In this document: positions 33,851-44,953 of the stretch, piece by piece | How positions within the stretch are numbered: the first letter of the stretch is position 1 | Layout: each line of letters begins with the position of its first letter | Source: Galeruca laticollis | Taxonomy: Eukaryota; Arthropoda; Insecta; Coleoptera; Chrysomelidae | Direction of reading: 5' to 3' | NCBI GenBank assembly: GCA_963921935.1 | Contig: OY998180.1 | Coordinates: forward strand, 206,424,244-206,488,243 | Length of the DNA: 64,000 nucleotides | The notes under the pieces: generated by a model | The model's database searches: none | What the model was told of the DNA's origin: nothing | The model's input: only the letters and a program-made list of their open reading frames with translations | Translations under genes and position numbers: made by a program

Positions 33851-34520
33851 GATTGCACTAGAGTATATAAAGTAGATTTTTCTAAATACTTGATAGAACC
33901 TTCTCTATTTCACTAATTGTTTTCATGTACAAACGAAGTCTTCCTTTATTAGATTACTAAAAGGGAGTTTTTTTCATAAAATGATACTTAAATTTAAATG
34001 TCGATCTTCCTGAACTTGACAATTGCAGAAATAAATTTTAAAGGAGGAAACATCGGACATTAAGCGTCAGCATCACGTAGAAACCGACCATAACTCTTAT
34101 GAGAATAGTCAACGAATGTGATGTAAAACGAAGGTTTATTTGATGTAACTAACGTAGTATACAAGAGAGGCACTAGCACAAATGGTATATTCATAATGTA
34201 TAAAGAAAAGTTTTGTATTCAAAATGTTTATGTATGAATGTTTTTGAATTTTGGCAAATTTCACCTAGAAGGACATTATATTACCAATCATCGTAACAAA
34301 TTTGCCTCCCACAGAATATCAATGTACTGTGCTGGCTCTATAAATATTCTCCGATGGTGGTATTTTGGGAGTATTCTTCGCAAAAATATAATAGTTGGAG
34401 CATGTGTCTATCGTGTACAGGACAATTCATTAAAAATTACCCACCGCGTATCATCGTTATTATTGCAAATAGAAAACTGTTATAAAAAGTTATGTGGTTA
34501 GGGCTGAGTTGTATCTGATT
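33851..34520. other. No recognisable gene
   Basis: AT-rich sequence between the hAT and LINE remnants. The frame 34238-34501 has no recognisable motif. Confidence 0.35.
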
Positions 34521-34703
34521 ATAAGTAGTTACTGTGGGCGTATAGATTTCAGAGGGTATGAAAATATATCTCTTTCTTTATATGAAATAACCAGTATACA
34601 AGGTGTTGATTGTAAGGGGGGGGTCGTAAAGGCTCTGCAGCCAATCAAACATTTCGACCTATAACATATTTTTTCTACAACTGCTATGAAAAGTAGAGTA
34701 TTC

Positions 34704-34706
<3 letters not shown>

Positions 34707-34759
<53 letters not shown>
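34707..34759. repeat. (TA)n microsatellite
   Basis: A TA run that interrupts or terminates the LINE frame. The Tyr-Ile stretch in the reading frame comes from it. Confidence 0.96.
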
Positions 34760-34760
<1 letters not shown>

Positions 34761-36175
34761 CGGATTTTTTTACAGCTGTTGCCGTTTCTCCGTCCCCAAT
34801 TTCCATTATTTCTATCCATTTGCATTTGCATTCGGATGTCGTCATTCCTGACTCTTTCAAGCCTTGATCGTCCGCAACTTCTTCTCAAGAAATCCATTTC
34901 GGTTGCCATGAGTTTATTTTTGTTGACCTTGGTAACATACCATATTTCCGAACCGTAAAGGGTTACACTGTGGACTAGGCTACTATATACATGCTTCTTT
35001 GTGGCTATTGTAATTTTTCTATTCCAGAGAAGAGAGTTTAGCGTTCTTGTTATTGCTCTACCTTTATTGATTATTTCTTGGATTTCGCTTTCACTATTCC
35101 CTTTTTTATTGAATATTATTCCAAGGTACTTACTATGTTTAATTCCTTTTATTGTGTCGGTGTCCGGGATTAGATCGTTTACCTCTTCATTGCCTACTAT
35201 GAGGTATTCGTATTTCGCGAGGTTCTTCTGAAGGCCTGCCATCTCGTACTCTTCTTTTAGTTTTCTGATCATGTAATTGAGATCATTTTCGTCTTCAGCT
35301 ATTACTATCTGGTCATCTGAGAAGAACAACTTAAATAATGTGTCATCTCCTATATTTTGGCCCATGGTTTTACATTTTTTTACCCATTTCACAAGAGCTC
35401 TATCTAGATAGATTTTAAAAAGTGTAGGAGATAAACAACAGCCTTGTCTTAATCCTTTTGTCGTATTGAAAGACGTGGTTATCTTATTTCCTATTTCAAT
35501 TATTGTGGAGTTATTCTGATAATAGTTCTGTGTAGCCCGAATCAAAATTTTATTGATCTCCAAGTTTTCCATCTCCTTCCATAGTCTTGAAACGGGTACG
35601 CTGTCATATGCTTTTTCTAGATCTATAAGAGCCACATAGGTCTCTCGGTTTCGTTGCACTCTCTTCTCTAAGGTTATTTTAAGGGTGAAAGCATTGTCCA
35701 TAGTCGATCGTCCTGCTCGAAAACCTGCTTGCTCTTCAGGCTGTATATCCATGATCTCCTCTTCGATTAGGTTTCTCAGTATTCTTGAGTATAATCTGCC
35801 TATGGTTGGTATTACAACGATTCCTCTATAATTCCTGGGATCGTTTTTTGAACCTTTTTTATGAATAGGAGATGTATAAGACTCTCTCCATTCATTAGGT
35901 ATAATATCTCCATTTAGACATATTTCGAAGAGGCTTCGAAACATTTCTAATAGTTTTGATGGACCGTATTTGATCAACTCAGGATATATTCCACCGGGGC
36001 CAGGGGATTTTTTTAGTTTCGTTCGTTTTATTGCTTCCCTTACGTGCTCAATAGTTAACTGGATGCTTCCATCTAAAATAGTGGGTTCTTCTTCATCCAG
36101 AAATTCTTTTCTTGTTTCGGTAAGTAACTCTCGAAAGTGCTGTAGCAATTGTTCATCAGATATGTTGTTTAGCAC
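34760..36175 (-). pseudogene. RTE-type LINE reverse transcriptase
   Basis: One long minus-strand frame (Met at 36175): KLKKSPGPGGIYPELIKYG, PIHKKGSKNDPRNYRGI, EQAGFRAGRSTMDN, ALIDLEKAYDSV, GLRQGCCLSPTLF and the catalytic site FSDDQIVIAEDEND, followed by KYLGIIFNKKG and TLYGSEIWYVTK. The active site reads FSDD rather than the usual F/YADD. The endonuclease domain is missing, and the C-terminus runs into (TA)n at 34759, so the downstream end of that frame (to 34529) is not protein. Confidence 0.87.
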
Positions 36176-36239
36176 GGTGTTTGTCTTGTTTGTTGTTATT
36201 ATATAGTATAATAATGTTAAATTTTTAAAAGGTTCTATT

Positions 36240-37075
36240 AAGATTAAGGTGGCACTTGAAGTACGACATTTTTTTCATGTTTTGAGAAATTTCAGTTTGT
36301 TAGCACGATATAGCCTCCGGAGTCCAACAAGTCACTAATTTTATGATTGAATATTATCCATAATATCTCACGGGTGAATCCTATTGATTTACAGCTCACC
36401 AGATCCAGAACAACAGGTGCTATAGTACTTTAAGTACGGCATTTTTGGTGTAATTTCAGTTTGTTAGCACGATGCAGCCTCCAGAGTATATACAAGTGAC
36501 CAATTTTATGATTGGATATTATTCAGGGCGTCTCAAAGATGAACTCTATTGATATTCAGCACACTAAAGCCAGTACAACGGGTGCTATGGTACTTGAACT
36601 ACCAAATTTTTGTCATTTTTGGAAAATTTTCAGTGGAGTGTATACAAGTGACCGATTTTATGACTGAATATTATTCAGGACGTATAATAGATAAACCTTA
36701 TTGATTTTTAGCTCACCAGAGCTAGTACAACGGGTGTTAATGTACCTGAAGTGTCACATTTTTTATCCTTTTTGGAGAAATTTCGGGTTGTTAGCACGAT
36801 ACAGCCACTGGAGTGTACATATGTGACCAAGTTTGTAATTGGATATTTTCAAGGTGTCTCACAGATGTACCCTTTTGATTTTCAGCTGACTAGAGCGAGT
36901 ACGGCGGGTCCTATAAATCCAGATATACTACATTTTTGGAGAAATTTCGGTTAGTTAGCACGATTCATCCCCCGAAGTGTATACAAGTGACAATTTTATG
37001 ATAAAATATTGTTCAGGGCCTGTTACATATGCGGAAAAATTAGTTTTAATCTTTAAAACCGTTTATTTTTTTGTT
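36240..37075 (+). repeat. ~164-bp satellite array, copy 1
   Basis: The anchor TTAGCACGAT recurs at 36301, 36464, 36791 and 36955; spacings are 163, 2x163.5 and 164. The skipped copy near 36628 has lost the anchor but keeps GGAGTGTATACAAGTGACC. Each unit also has AGTACAACGGGTGCTATGG and TTGATTTTCAGCTCAC. The array ends in TTTTAATCTTTAAAACCG, the same sequence that ends the array at 58.7 kb. Confidence 0.9.
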
Positions 37076-37079
37076 ACTA

Positions 37080-37988
37080 TTCTGGAAGAGTACATCAAGT
37101 TACATATGCATACCAAATATGAAATTTTAATTATTTGTCCTTTAAAAGATATTCAATAAACATCAACTAATTCGAAAAATGAAGGAATGTGATTAAACTC
37201 AATGAAATAATTCAGGCAATTTAAAAATGGAATGTCAAGAGGTATTTGTTTACATTTTATTATCAAACTGGGTTCATGTTGACAATGTCAAACGAAAAAG
37301 TTAAATAAAAACAAGTAAGGAGAGTAGCATCGTATCGAGTGAGGATATTTATTAGTTTGTCGTTTTGTGAATATCTTTTAAACAAGTAATAAAAATTTGA
37401 GATTAGTTTCGAATGTGTTACTTGATAACTCCTTCAAGAATAGTCATTATATAATTAGGATTGCCATTTGGAAAAATTGTCGACGCTGTCAAAACTCAAA
37501 TTTGGGATAGGCTGTATAACATTTCTTTACATCAAAAAGAACGCAATTCAAAATATAAATCGACCTGTCTGAGGATATTTCGAACAAAACAATATTGTTT
37601 TTGATTGACTGAATTTATTCAAAGTTAGAGAATCGCATTGTTGGATTAAGCCTTTACTGATATGATAAATATATACAAAATAAAAATAAACGTTATAGGA
37701 CGAGAAAATTCTAGGAATAAATAAAAATATTTTGTTACAGTACATTTTTTCAGTCGTATACGAGGTTTGTCAAACTCAAGAGTAAAGTACCTTTAAATTT
37801 GACAGTATCGATAAATGTTACTGAAAAAAGTTGATCCGTACTTAAAATTACGTTTAAATATGTAATTACATTCATTTATATTAATAAAATTATTTTTGAA
37901 ACGTATGTCTACAATAATGCAAATTTTTACTGTAGTTACATGCAATCTATGATGCACTGACAAACAAATAATTTGTTGATAGAAGGAA
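37080..37988. other. No recognisable gene
   Basis: AT-rich spacer between the satellite and the foldback element. Confidence 0.4.
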
Positions 37989-38006
37989 ATAGTCTAGTAC
38001 ATGTTC

Positions 38007-38030
38007 AACCTAACCTAACCTAACCTAACC
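38007..38030. repeat. AACCT tandem repeat (insect telomere-type unit)
   Basis: About five units of AACCT, the complement of the TTAGG motif, at the outer edge of the left foldback arm only. Too short for a telomere; probably slippage growth of an ACC/AAC end sequence. Confidence 0.8.
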
Positions 38031-39163
38031 ATTTTTCCTAAAATTTTTGTATAGTCTCCGAAAATTACGACCATGGTCTCATTCGATTCGGAAAATTATC
38101 TAGAAAGTTTAAGGAGAAGTTCCAAAAGGAGCCGAAATAAATTGCAAAAGTTATAAACAATTAAGTGAGAAAAAAAGTAGGGGTTTGGTTTTTTTCGAAT
38201 ATCTCGAAAAATAATGGAAATTTTTTAAATTTGAAAAAAGATCTGAATAGATCAGCAAATTTGCTAAAAAAAAGTCCCGACTCCCGGAACTGTACCTCCA
38301 ATATTTATAATTTTTACAAAGCCTTAAAAAATGAGCGATAAACGGGTGATCGGGCTTCCGCGCGTGTTGCGTTATTCTGACGTAGCAACAAAAAAAAATT
38401 ATTTAAACATATTAAATATGAATATTAAGGAATAAAAAAATTAATGTAGTATTGGGATACATAAATAAACAATAATCCAAAGTCAAAAAAATTTTATCCC
38501 AATTTTTTCATTATGGATTTGTTAATTAAATAATTTTTCCAAATTTAATGTTGAGACAAAAACCACGATAACTATTGAACAAAAGCCTTAAGATTTTTTC
38601 ACTTCGTGGAGTTATTGGTATTAGACTAACAAATAGATCACCGTAAAAAAATTTCAAAATTTTGTTTTTTCGCTTTTTTAGTAACAATTGAAAATTAAAA
38701 ATTAAAAAAAAGTTTATAAAATTTTTTTTTGTTGATATCTTGAATGTTTTGATTTCTGATGGTTGAAAGCTACATAAAAATAATTTTTTAAAATTTTTTA
38801 CTACCATTATTTAAGAAATTGTTATAAGCAAATACATGGTTTATGAGCAAATCAAAAATTCTTTTTTTGTAATCTATTTATTAATACAAATTATGATTTT
38901 TAGAGGAAAAACGGTTCCTTAAAAAAATTTTTTTGTTGCTAAAAAATGCGTTTGTTAATTAACAATGGTTTTTTGGGTCTAAATTTTAAAATTAAGGAAC
39001 CGTTTTTTCTCTAAAAATCATAATTTTTATTGTTCTTTTAGATACATAAAAAAAATTTTTTTCATTCGTTTGTTCTTCGTTTATTTAATAAACAATTTGT
39101 TATAAACAAATATATTTTTTCCGTTTATTTTTTTTAGTACTCAATCCCGAGATAAAAACAGCC

Positions 39164-39328
39164 ATGTCCGATGACAATGAAGACGGTAATGATTATTCAA
39201 ATTATCCGATGGCTATAGAAGAATACCGCGAACCGATACTTCAAGATGAGACTGGGGAGTTTGAAGAAATAAATAAAACAGTAACCGAAGAAACAATTGC
39301 AGAAACTGTCGATGTCACCGCCGGTTAA
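39164..39328 (+). CDS. Small acidic reading frame in the foldback spacer
   Basis: 54 codons, MSDDNEDGNDYSNYPMAIEE and on to ETVDVTAG, about a quarter Asp or Glu. It is preceded by a strong 3' splice acceptor (T8 run then AG at 39137), in frame from LNPEIKTA upstream of the Met. It is followed by AATAAA at 39383 and 39413. This looks like the last exon of a larger protein, captured or left when the arms expanded; the acceptor lies within the inverted arm. I do not recognise the protein. It could also be a chance frame. Confidence 0.4.
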   Translation: MSDDNEDGNDYSNYPMAIEEYREPILQDETGEFEEINKTVTEETIAETVDVTAG

Positions 39329-41047
39329 ACGAACAAAAAAATTGCAAAGGAGTAATACAAAAAAGTAATCAAGAATGTAAACAATAAAATATTTGATATT
39401 AATAAATTGTAAAATAAACATACATGACGTTTTTTATTTTTTTTATTTCATAAGATTAATCTGATTAAATATCAAAAATAGTTCACTTTACTTGCAAATC
39501 AGAAAAGAAAATCCTACGTTATTTCAAAAAATTATACTTAGTTAATAATATTTTAGGCACAAAAGTATGAGAAAATTTTTTTTTTAAATTTTTTTAATAA
39601 TTAATAGTTAATAATTAAATAAATAATGGAGCTAGAACTGCAATAAATGGCTTCAGTTGTTAATAAATTAATAGTTAACAAAAAAGACTTGAAGTGTTAT
39701 AGACGTATCTGCAATAGTTTCGAAGTAATTTTAATAATAACAGCAAAAGAGCACATGAATAGGACAAATTTAAAGGCATAATAATATTAAAAGTTATGTA
39801 AAAAATAGAAAAAATTTTTTTCCATATAAAACAACACATGGCTGTTTTTATCTCGGGATTAAGGACTAAAAAAAAATAAACGGAAAAAATACATTTGTTT
39901 ATAACAAATTGTTTATTAAATAAACAAAGAAAAAACGAATAAAAATTTTTTTTTATGTATCTAAAAGAACAATAGAAATTATGAATTTTAGAGAAAAAAC
40001 GGTTCCTTAATTTTAAAATTTAGACTCAAAAAACCATTGTTAGTTAACAAACGCATTTTTCAGCAACAAAAAAATTTTTTAAGGAACCGTTTTTTCTCTA
40101 AAAATTATAATTTGTATTAATAAATAGATTACAAAAAAAAATTTTGATTTGCTCATAAACAATGTATTTGTTTTTATAACAATTTCTTGAATAATGGTAG
40201 TAAAAAATTTAAAAAAATTATTTTTATGTAGCTTTTAACCATCAGAAATCAAAACATTCTAGATATCAACAAAAAAAATTTTTTATAAATTTTTTTCAAT
40301 TTTTAATTTTCAATTGTTAATAAAAAATCGAAAAAACAAAATTTTGAAATTTTTTTACGGTGATCTATTTGTTAGTCTAATACCAATAACTCCACGAAGT
40401 GAAAAAAATCCTTAGGCTTTTGTTCAATAGTTATCGTGGTTTTTATCTCAACATTAAATTTGGAAAAAATATTTAATTAACAAATCCATAATTTATGAAA
40501 AAATTGGGATAAAAATTTTTTGACCACGGATTATTGTTTATTTATGTATCCCAATACTACATTAATTTTTTAATTCCTTAATATTCATATTTAATATGTT
40601 TAAATAATTTTTTTTTGTTGCTACGTCAGAATGACGCAACGCGCGCGGAAGCCCGATCACCCGTTTTTCGCTCATTTTTTAAGGCTTTGTAAAAATTATA
40701 AATATTGGAGGTACAGTTCCGGGAGTCGGGACTTTTTTTTTAGCAAATTTGCTGATCTTTTCAGATCTTTTTTCAAATTTAAAAAATTTTCATTATTTTT
40801 CGAGATATTCGAAAAAAACCAAACCACTACTTTTTTTTCACTTAATTGTTTATAACTTTTGCAATTTTTTTCGGCCCCTTTTGGAACTTTTCCTTAAACT
40901 TTCTAGATAATTTTCCGAATCGAATGAGACCATGGTCGTAATTTTCGGAGACTATACAAAAATTTTAGGAAAAATGGTACATGTTGACTAGACTAAAATG
41001 TTGATAGTATATTTCAAACCGCGTTAGAATTTATAAGACACATAAAA

Positions 41048-42060
41048 ATGGTAGTGTTATTAAATGATGAAAAGAAAATAGAAATTGTTTTTATTGTGGG
41101 AGATTACTATAAAATGCTTAGAAAAACAGCAAATATTTTCATTAATAGACATCCCAATACAAATATAACCCAATCAACTGTAACAAAAATAGTAAATACG
41201 TTTAGAAGAACTGGAAGTATTAAAAATAATTTTAATGGAAAACGTCGAAAACTGGTTGCTGATGATAATACGCAGTTGTCATTGGGCAAAAGAAAGTCAT
41301 CGTTACAACAAAATGTAAATAAAAATATAGTGGCAAGAAACCAAATAAATAGAAACCAAAAATCGTACACACATTAAAAGAAAGGGATTATGATAGGCGA
41401 TTTGATTTTTGCTCTCTCATCCAAGGAGAGTTAGAGGAGGACCCTTTTTTTACGAGGCATATAACTTCTTACGATGAGGCGACATTTTGGTCAAATGGAA
41501 CTATCTCGTCGTAACATTGTCGCAGGTAGTCTGAGGAAAATCCCAATTTTGTTATTAAAGTCTCATGCCCAATATTCGTTTAAGACGAACGTGTGGTGTG
41601 GCATTTATAATAACAAATTAATAGGACCTTTTTTTTCACGAATCTATGAATGCCGAACGTTATTTACAGTTTTTACAAACTCATATCAATGCATTCATGG
41701 ACGAACTACCCTTAATAGAACGTCAATGTATTTGGTATCAACAAGACGGTGCCGCATGCCACAGTACAAAAAATGTTAGGAACTATTTTGAAAATGTGTT
41801 TCATGGAAAAGTTATTCACAGATATTGTGATCTTTTTTGGCCTGCTAGATCCCCTGACCTAATTTCCTTTGATTACTTTTTATGGGATTAGCTGAATCAA
41901 AAAGTTTAACAGAAAGCGCCGTTTCAAGATATTGACCACTTGGAGAGGATAATTTTAGAAACATTTATAGAAATTTCTCCACAAACGATAAGGAATGTAT
42001 TACGTGAATTTTTCAATAGAACGATTAAGTGTATTGAATGAGCACTATTCAGAAATCACA
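41048..42060 (+). pseudogene. Tc1/mariner-family transposase, decayed
   Basis: The N-terminal HTH region (NDEKKIEIVFIVGDYYK...STVTKIVNTFRRTGSI) is open to 41377. The catalytic part is split over two frames: SYDEATFWSNG (first Asp region, about 41470) and CIWYQQDGAACHSTKN (second Asp), then WPARSPDLISFDYFLWD (third). At least three frameshifts or stops. The order and spacing match IS630-Tc1-mariner transposases, which move at TA sites. Confidence 0.85.
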
Positions 42061-42136
42061 GCAACCTTGACATTATCCGACTAATGCACAAGTATGTTTT
42101 TAGATAACTGTACACAGCTTACCTAGGCCGGAGCCC

Positions 42137-42781
42137 ATGTCGACATTGTCGAGAAATTTTACAGATGCTCCACAAAAGAATAATAATTTTAAGAATAGAA
42201 ATAATAATAAGAATACTAGTAATAATAATGATAATAATAGATTCAGAAATAGTATTCATCATTACTTCCAAAATAATAATCAAAGGCCAAACTTCATATC
42301 GGAAGAATTATATAATAATAATTATGATGAAATGGAAGAAATAGAATATACACTAAAATTGGTAGATGCTTTTGAAAATTTCGTTAGAACAGAAAAAATA
42401 ATGATGAGGAAAATCAAATCAAAATTTTCGGAAAGCTCCTCAGAAAAGAAATCCCAGGTAGCAGAAATAAATATTGCTTCAAATAACCCGCTACAATACA
42501 TTGAACTAAAAAACCCAAAATCAAAATATTTGCCAGACAATAAAACAAATAGAAAAAATTTAATTAATAAAACACATTTGAGTAAATCTAAACCTGCGAT
42601 TAATTATTTATCAGGTATAAAACCAAATTGCGATTTTAATGCAAATCAAATAGATTCAGTCTCTAATTTGTCAGATTTATTTAATATTGAAAATGTTATA
42701 GAAAACATCGTTATTGAAAATAATGAAAATTATATTAATAAAATTTATATATCTGATATTCAAATGAAATCGCGAAATTAA
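42137..42781 (+). pseudogene. Asn-rich post-gag region (element B)
   Basis: 214 codons open, beginning in an Asn-rich stretch (RNFTDAPQKNNNF), then FISEELYNNNYDE, an acidic helix, HLSKSKPAINYLSG and NLSDLFNIENVIE. It is parallel to 15380-15900 of element A. It probably represents the C-terminus of an errantivirus-type Gag or the start of its Pol; no protease motif is visible. The main capsid part is missing upstream. Confidence 0.55.
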
Positions 42782-42885
42782 AGTATTGTATTGAATGACA
42801 CTAATATAAAAATAAAAGGAAATACAAGATAAATGGATAAGGAGATAATAAAAGCAAATAAAAATATACAGAAAGAGTAAAACAA

Positions 42886-43389
42886 TTGAATGAAAATGAT
42901 ACGGGAAATGAAAACTTTAACAAGGAGATAGAAAAAAACAATCAAATTATAAATAATGAAATTGATGAAAGCAACAAGAATATAAATGGAAGTATAAATA
43001 AGAAAATGAATGAAAATGCAAAGAAGAATAGAACTAAGGCAAGGAACGAATATAAAAAGGAGAATGAAAATAAGAAAATAGAAGAAAGTTCCAAGAAAAT
43101 AAGTGAAAATATAAAAAGGAATAGAAATAAGAAATTTGTTGACAGAAATACGAAGATTGAAGAAAGCAACAAGAGACATGAAGGAAGCAATGAAGACGTA
43201 AACAGGGAGATTCAAAATGGTAAAGATAAAATAAGAGGACTATCCATTATTTCAGAACTGCAAGATTTTATTAGAAAAAATTGGGAACACTTTGTATTAA
43301 GGTGGCTCTCAATACAAGACGTAATTAAATGGTTTGGAATATATGGAAAACTTATGTACATATCTAATAGAATAGGTAATAGAAACTAG
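42886..43389 (+). pseudogene. Lys/Glu/Asn-rich coiled-coil-like frame (element B)
   Basis: 167 codons: about 110 residues rich in Lys, Glu and Asn with heptad-like spacing, then IRGLSIISELQDFIRKNWEH, LRWLSIQDVIKWFGIYGKL and GNRN before the stop. The same end block occurs in element A (16370-16480) and again at 43975-44160. No known domain. It is constant in position between the gag-derived and env-derived parts. Confidence 0.5.
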
Positions 43390-43506
43390 TAATATAATAA
43401 CAATAATAAAAATCTAAATAATTATTATTTAGCTCTTAACAATAGAACTAGTTATTAAAAACAACAAGATTATTAGATATAGAAATATTTATAATAATAA
43501 TCTTCA

Positions 43507-43620
43507 AAGAAATAATATGAAATATTCAATTCATTCGTTTATTAATTTTATTTTTTTTGTTAGGATGTAAATTGAGTTCTTTTCAAATAATTAAAGGATC
43601 TGGATTACTTTGAGATGAAA
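43507..43620 (+). pseudogene. Possible Env start of element B
   Basis: After CTTCAAAGAAATAATATGAAA the frame reads MKYSIHSFINFIFFV, a basic-then-hydrophobic stretch like a secretion signal, followed by stops. Its place ahead of the env-like part fits an envelope protein start. Evidence is limited to composition and position. Confidence 0.35.
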
Positions 43621-43627
43621 GATCACC

Positions 43628-43765
43628 TTTGATTTAAATGATATTCCTTCAATTTAAATGATTTTCCTTTGATTTATATGATACTCATTTGATTTAAATA
43701 ATCTTCTTTAGGATTTAAATTATATTCGCTTGATTTAAATGATATTCTTTCGATTTAAATGATCT
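43628..43765. repeat. ~20-bp minisatellite, about seven units
   Basis: Degenerate units of the form TTGATTTAAATGATATTCC. A 20-bp period is not a multiple of three, so it disrupts the env frame in which it lies. The last unit runs into GATCTGGATGATCATT. Confidence 0.8.
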
Positions 43766-44225
43766 GGATGATCATTCAGTACTATCTCATTATATACAAA
43801 ATCACAAATAATTTTCTAAATTATTATATGAAAATATTCGAAAAAAAACGCTCAAGTTGAAGAAAAAACTATTAATGAAAGAAATGAAAACATAATTGAT
43901 CCACTGTCTTATTTAAACCAAGAAACGGCATACATACATGTAAATCTAATCCAGCGATTAATTCTTTATCGGGTATCTGATATAAGAGGACAATCCATTA
44001 TTCAAGGATTGCAAGATTTAATTAAAAAAAATTGGAAACACTATGCATTAAGATGGTTCTAAATGCAAGAAGTAATTAAAGGTTTGAAATATGTGGAAAA
44101 TGTATGTACATATGTGATTAGAATAGATAATAGAAAGAAACTAGCAATATAATAAAAATTCAAATAATTAGTATTTACTTATAACAGTAGAAACAGACAT
44201 TAATAACAATACGATAATTAGACAT

Positions 44226-44267
<42 letters not shown>

Positions 44268-44330
44268 TCTTTAGATTCAAATGAATCCTTTTGATCTGGA
44301 TGATCATTTAGTACTATCTCATTATATACA
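43763..44330. repeat. Partial tandem duplication in element B
   Basis: GATCTGGATGATCATT followed by AGTACTATCTCATTATATAC occurs at 43763 and 44293 (offset 530). The IRG..SII block occurs at 43233 and 43981 (offset about 748). The order block X, env, block X, env implies two copies of a deleted provirus in tandem, the second preserving more of Env. Confidence 0.7.
44227..44265. repeat. (TA)n microsatellite
   Basis: A TA run inside element B, between the second block X and the second env piece. Confidence 0.95.
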
Positions 44331-44674
44331 GAATCATGAAGAATTCTCCAAATTATTATATCAAAAAATTCGATACATTGGATAGAAAATCAGAAAATAT
44401 TTACCCCCATATTAGAACAAAAAGAGGATTAATAAACGCTGTTGGAAAAATTGATAAATGTCTTTTGAGTACTCTCTCCGAAGATGAAGAGAGGTATGAT
44501 AACGCGATAAATATATTACAACAAAACCAAAAACAAATAATTCAAGAAGTTGATATGCAGATATCTTTAAATAAGAAACTAATTAATATAATAATAAGTT
44601 TATTCATCATCATAAACAATTACAAAATAATTATAGAAACAGGATTACAAAGACAAAGTAAAATAATTTTATGA
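44281..44674 (+). pseudogene. Errantivirus-type env fragment (element B)
   Basis: Remnant of an insect retrovirus envelope gene. The frame 44336-44674 contains YPHIRTKRGLINAVGK, where RTKR looks like a furin-type site before a fusion peptide, then SEDEERYDNAINIL and a long helix (QVDMQ-like region to ISLNKKL). It corresponds to the fusion subunit N-terminus of F-like Env proteins. Upstream DDH..LSHYIQNHEEF is part of the preceding subunit. The remainder, including the anchor, is absent. Confidence 0.72.
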
Positions 44675-44953
44675 AAATATATCTGGCTGACAAACAAACC
44701 GATTTACCCACTAAGGCAATGCCTGAGTGTGGGGAAACTAAGGCATGGTTAGCTCGGTGTTCGTAACAGTAAGTACATACAATGAGTAAAACAAACAGTG
44801 TCAAATAAAAAACAAAACAGACAAGAAAAGTGACAGATACAATTTGAAAATGTAAAAATCCCAGAGATTATGATTTGAAAACATTGAACAAAAAGACTAA
44901 AACTAAAATATGACGAAAATAAATACATTTAATAATTTTACATTACAATATTT
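44675..44953 (-). mobile_element. LINE 3' untranslated region (inferred)
   Basis: The AT-rich tail following the LINE stop codon. The exact 3' end is not clear; 44690-44780 is GC-richer and could be flanking DNA. Confidence 0.4.

Larger units (their letters stand above)
37989..40995. mobile_element. Foldback element with 1.14-kb inverted arms
   Basis: Left arm 38028-39167 and right arm 39836-40978 are reverse complements with high identity; the symmetry axis is constant (coordinate sums 79003 inside, 79006 outside). The spacer is 668 bp. Outer sequence continues a little further: TAGTCTAG at 37990-37997 versus CTAGACTA on the right. The left arm alone has about five tandem AACCT units at 38007-38030. 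The arms share the GC-rich block GCGCGCGGAAGCCCGATCA (right-strand reading). No transposase is present. The type is unknown. Confidence 0.88.

Noticed and set aside
36240..37075. CRISPR-like array because of regular spacing
   Set aside because: The whole 164-bp unit repeats, not a short repeat with unique spacers, and the genome is eukaryotic; it is a satellite.
38007..38030. AACCT run as a telomere or interstitial telomere tract
   Set aside because: Only about five units, located inside the end of one foldback arm; more likely slippage of the terminal sequence.
42778..43215. Hydrophobic minus-strand frames opposite the Lys/Asn/Glu-rich element B frames (also 16092-16394)
   Set aside because: Antisense of A-rich codons always gives Phe/Ile/Leu-rich frames; the plus strand explains the sequence.
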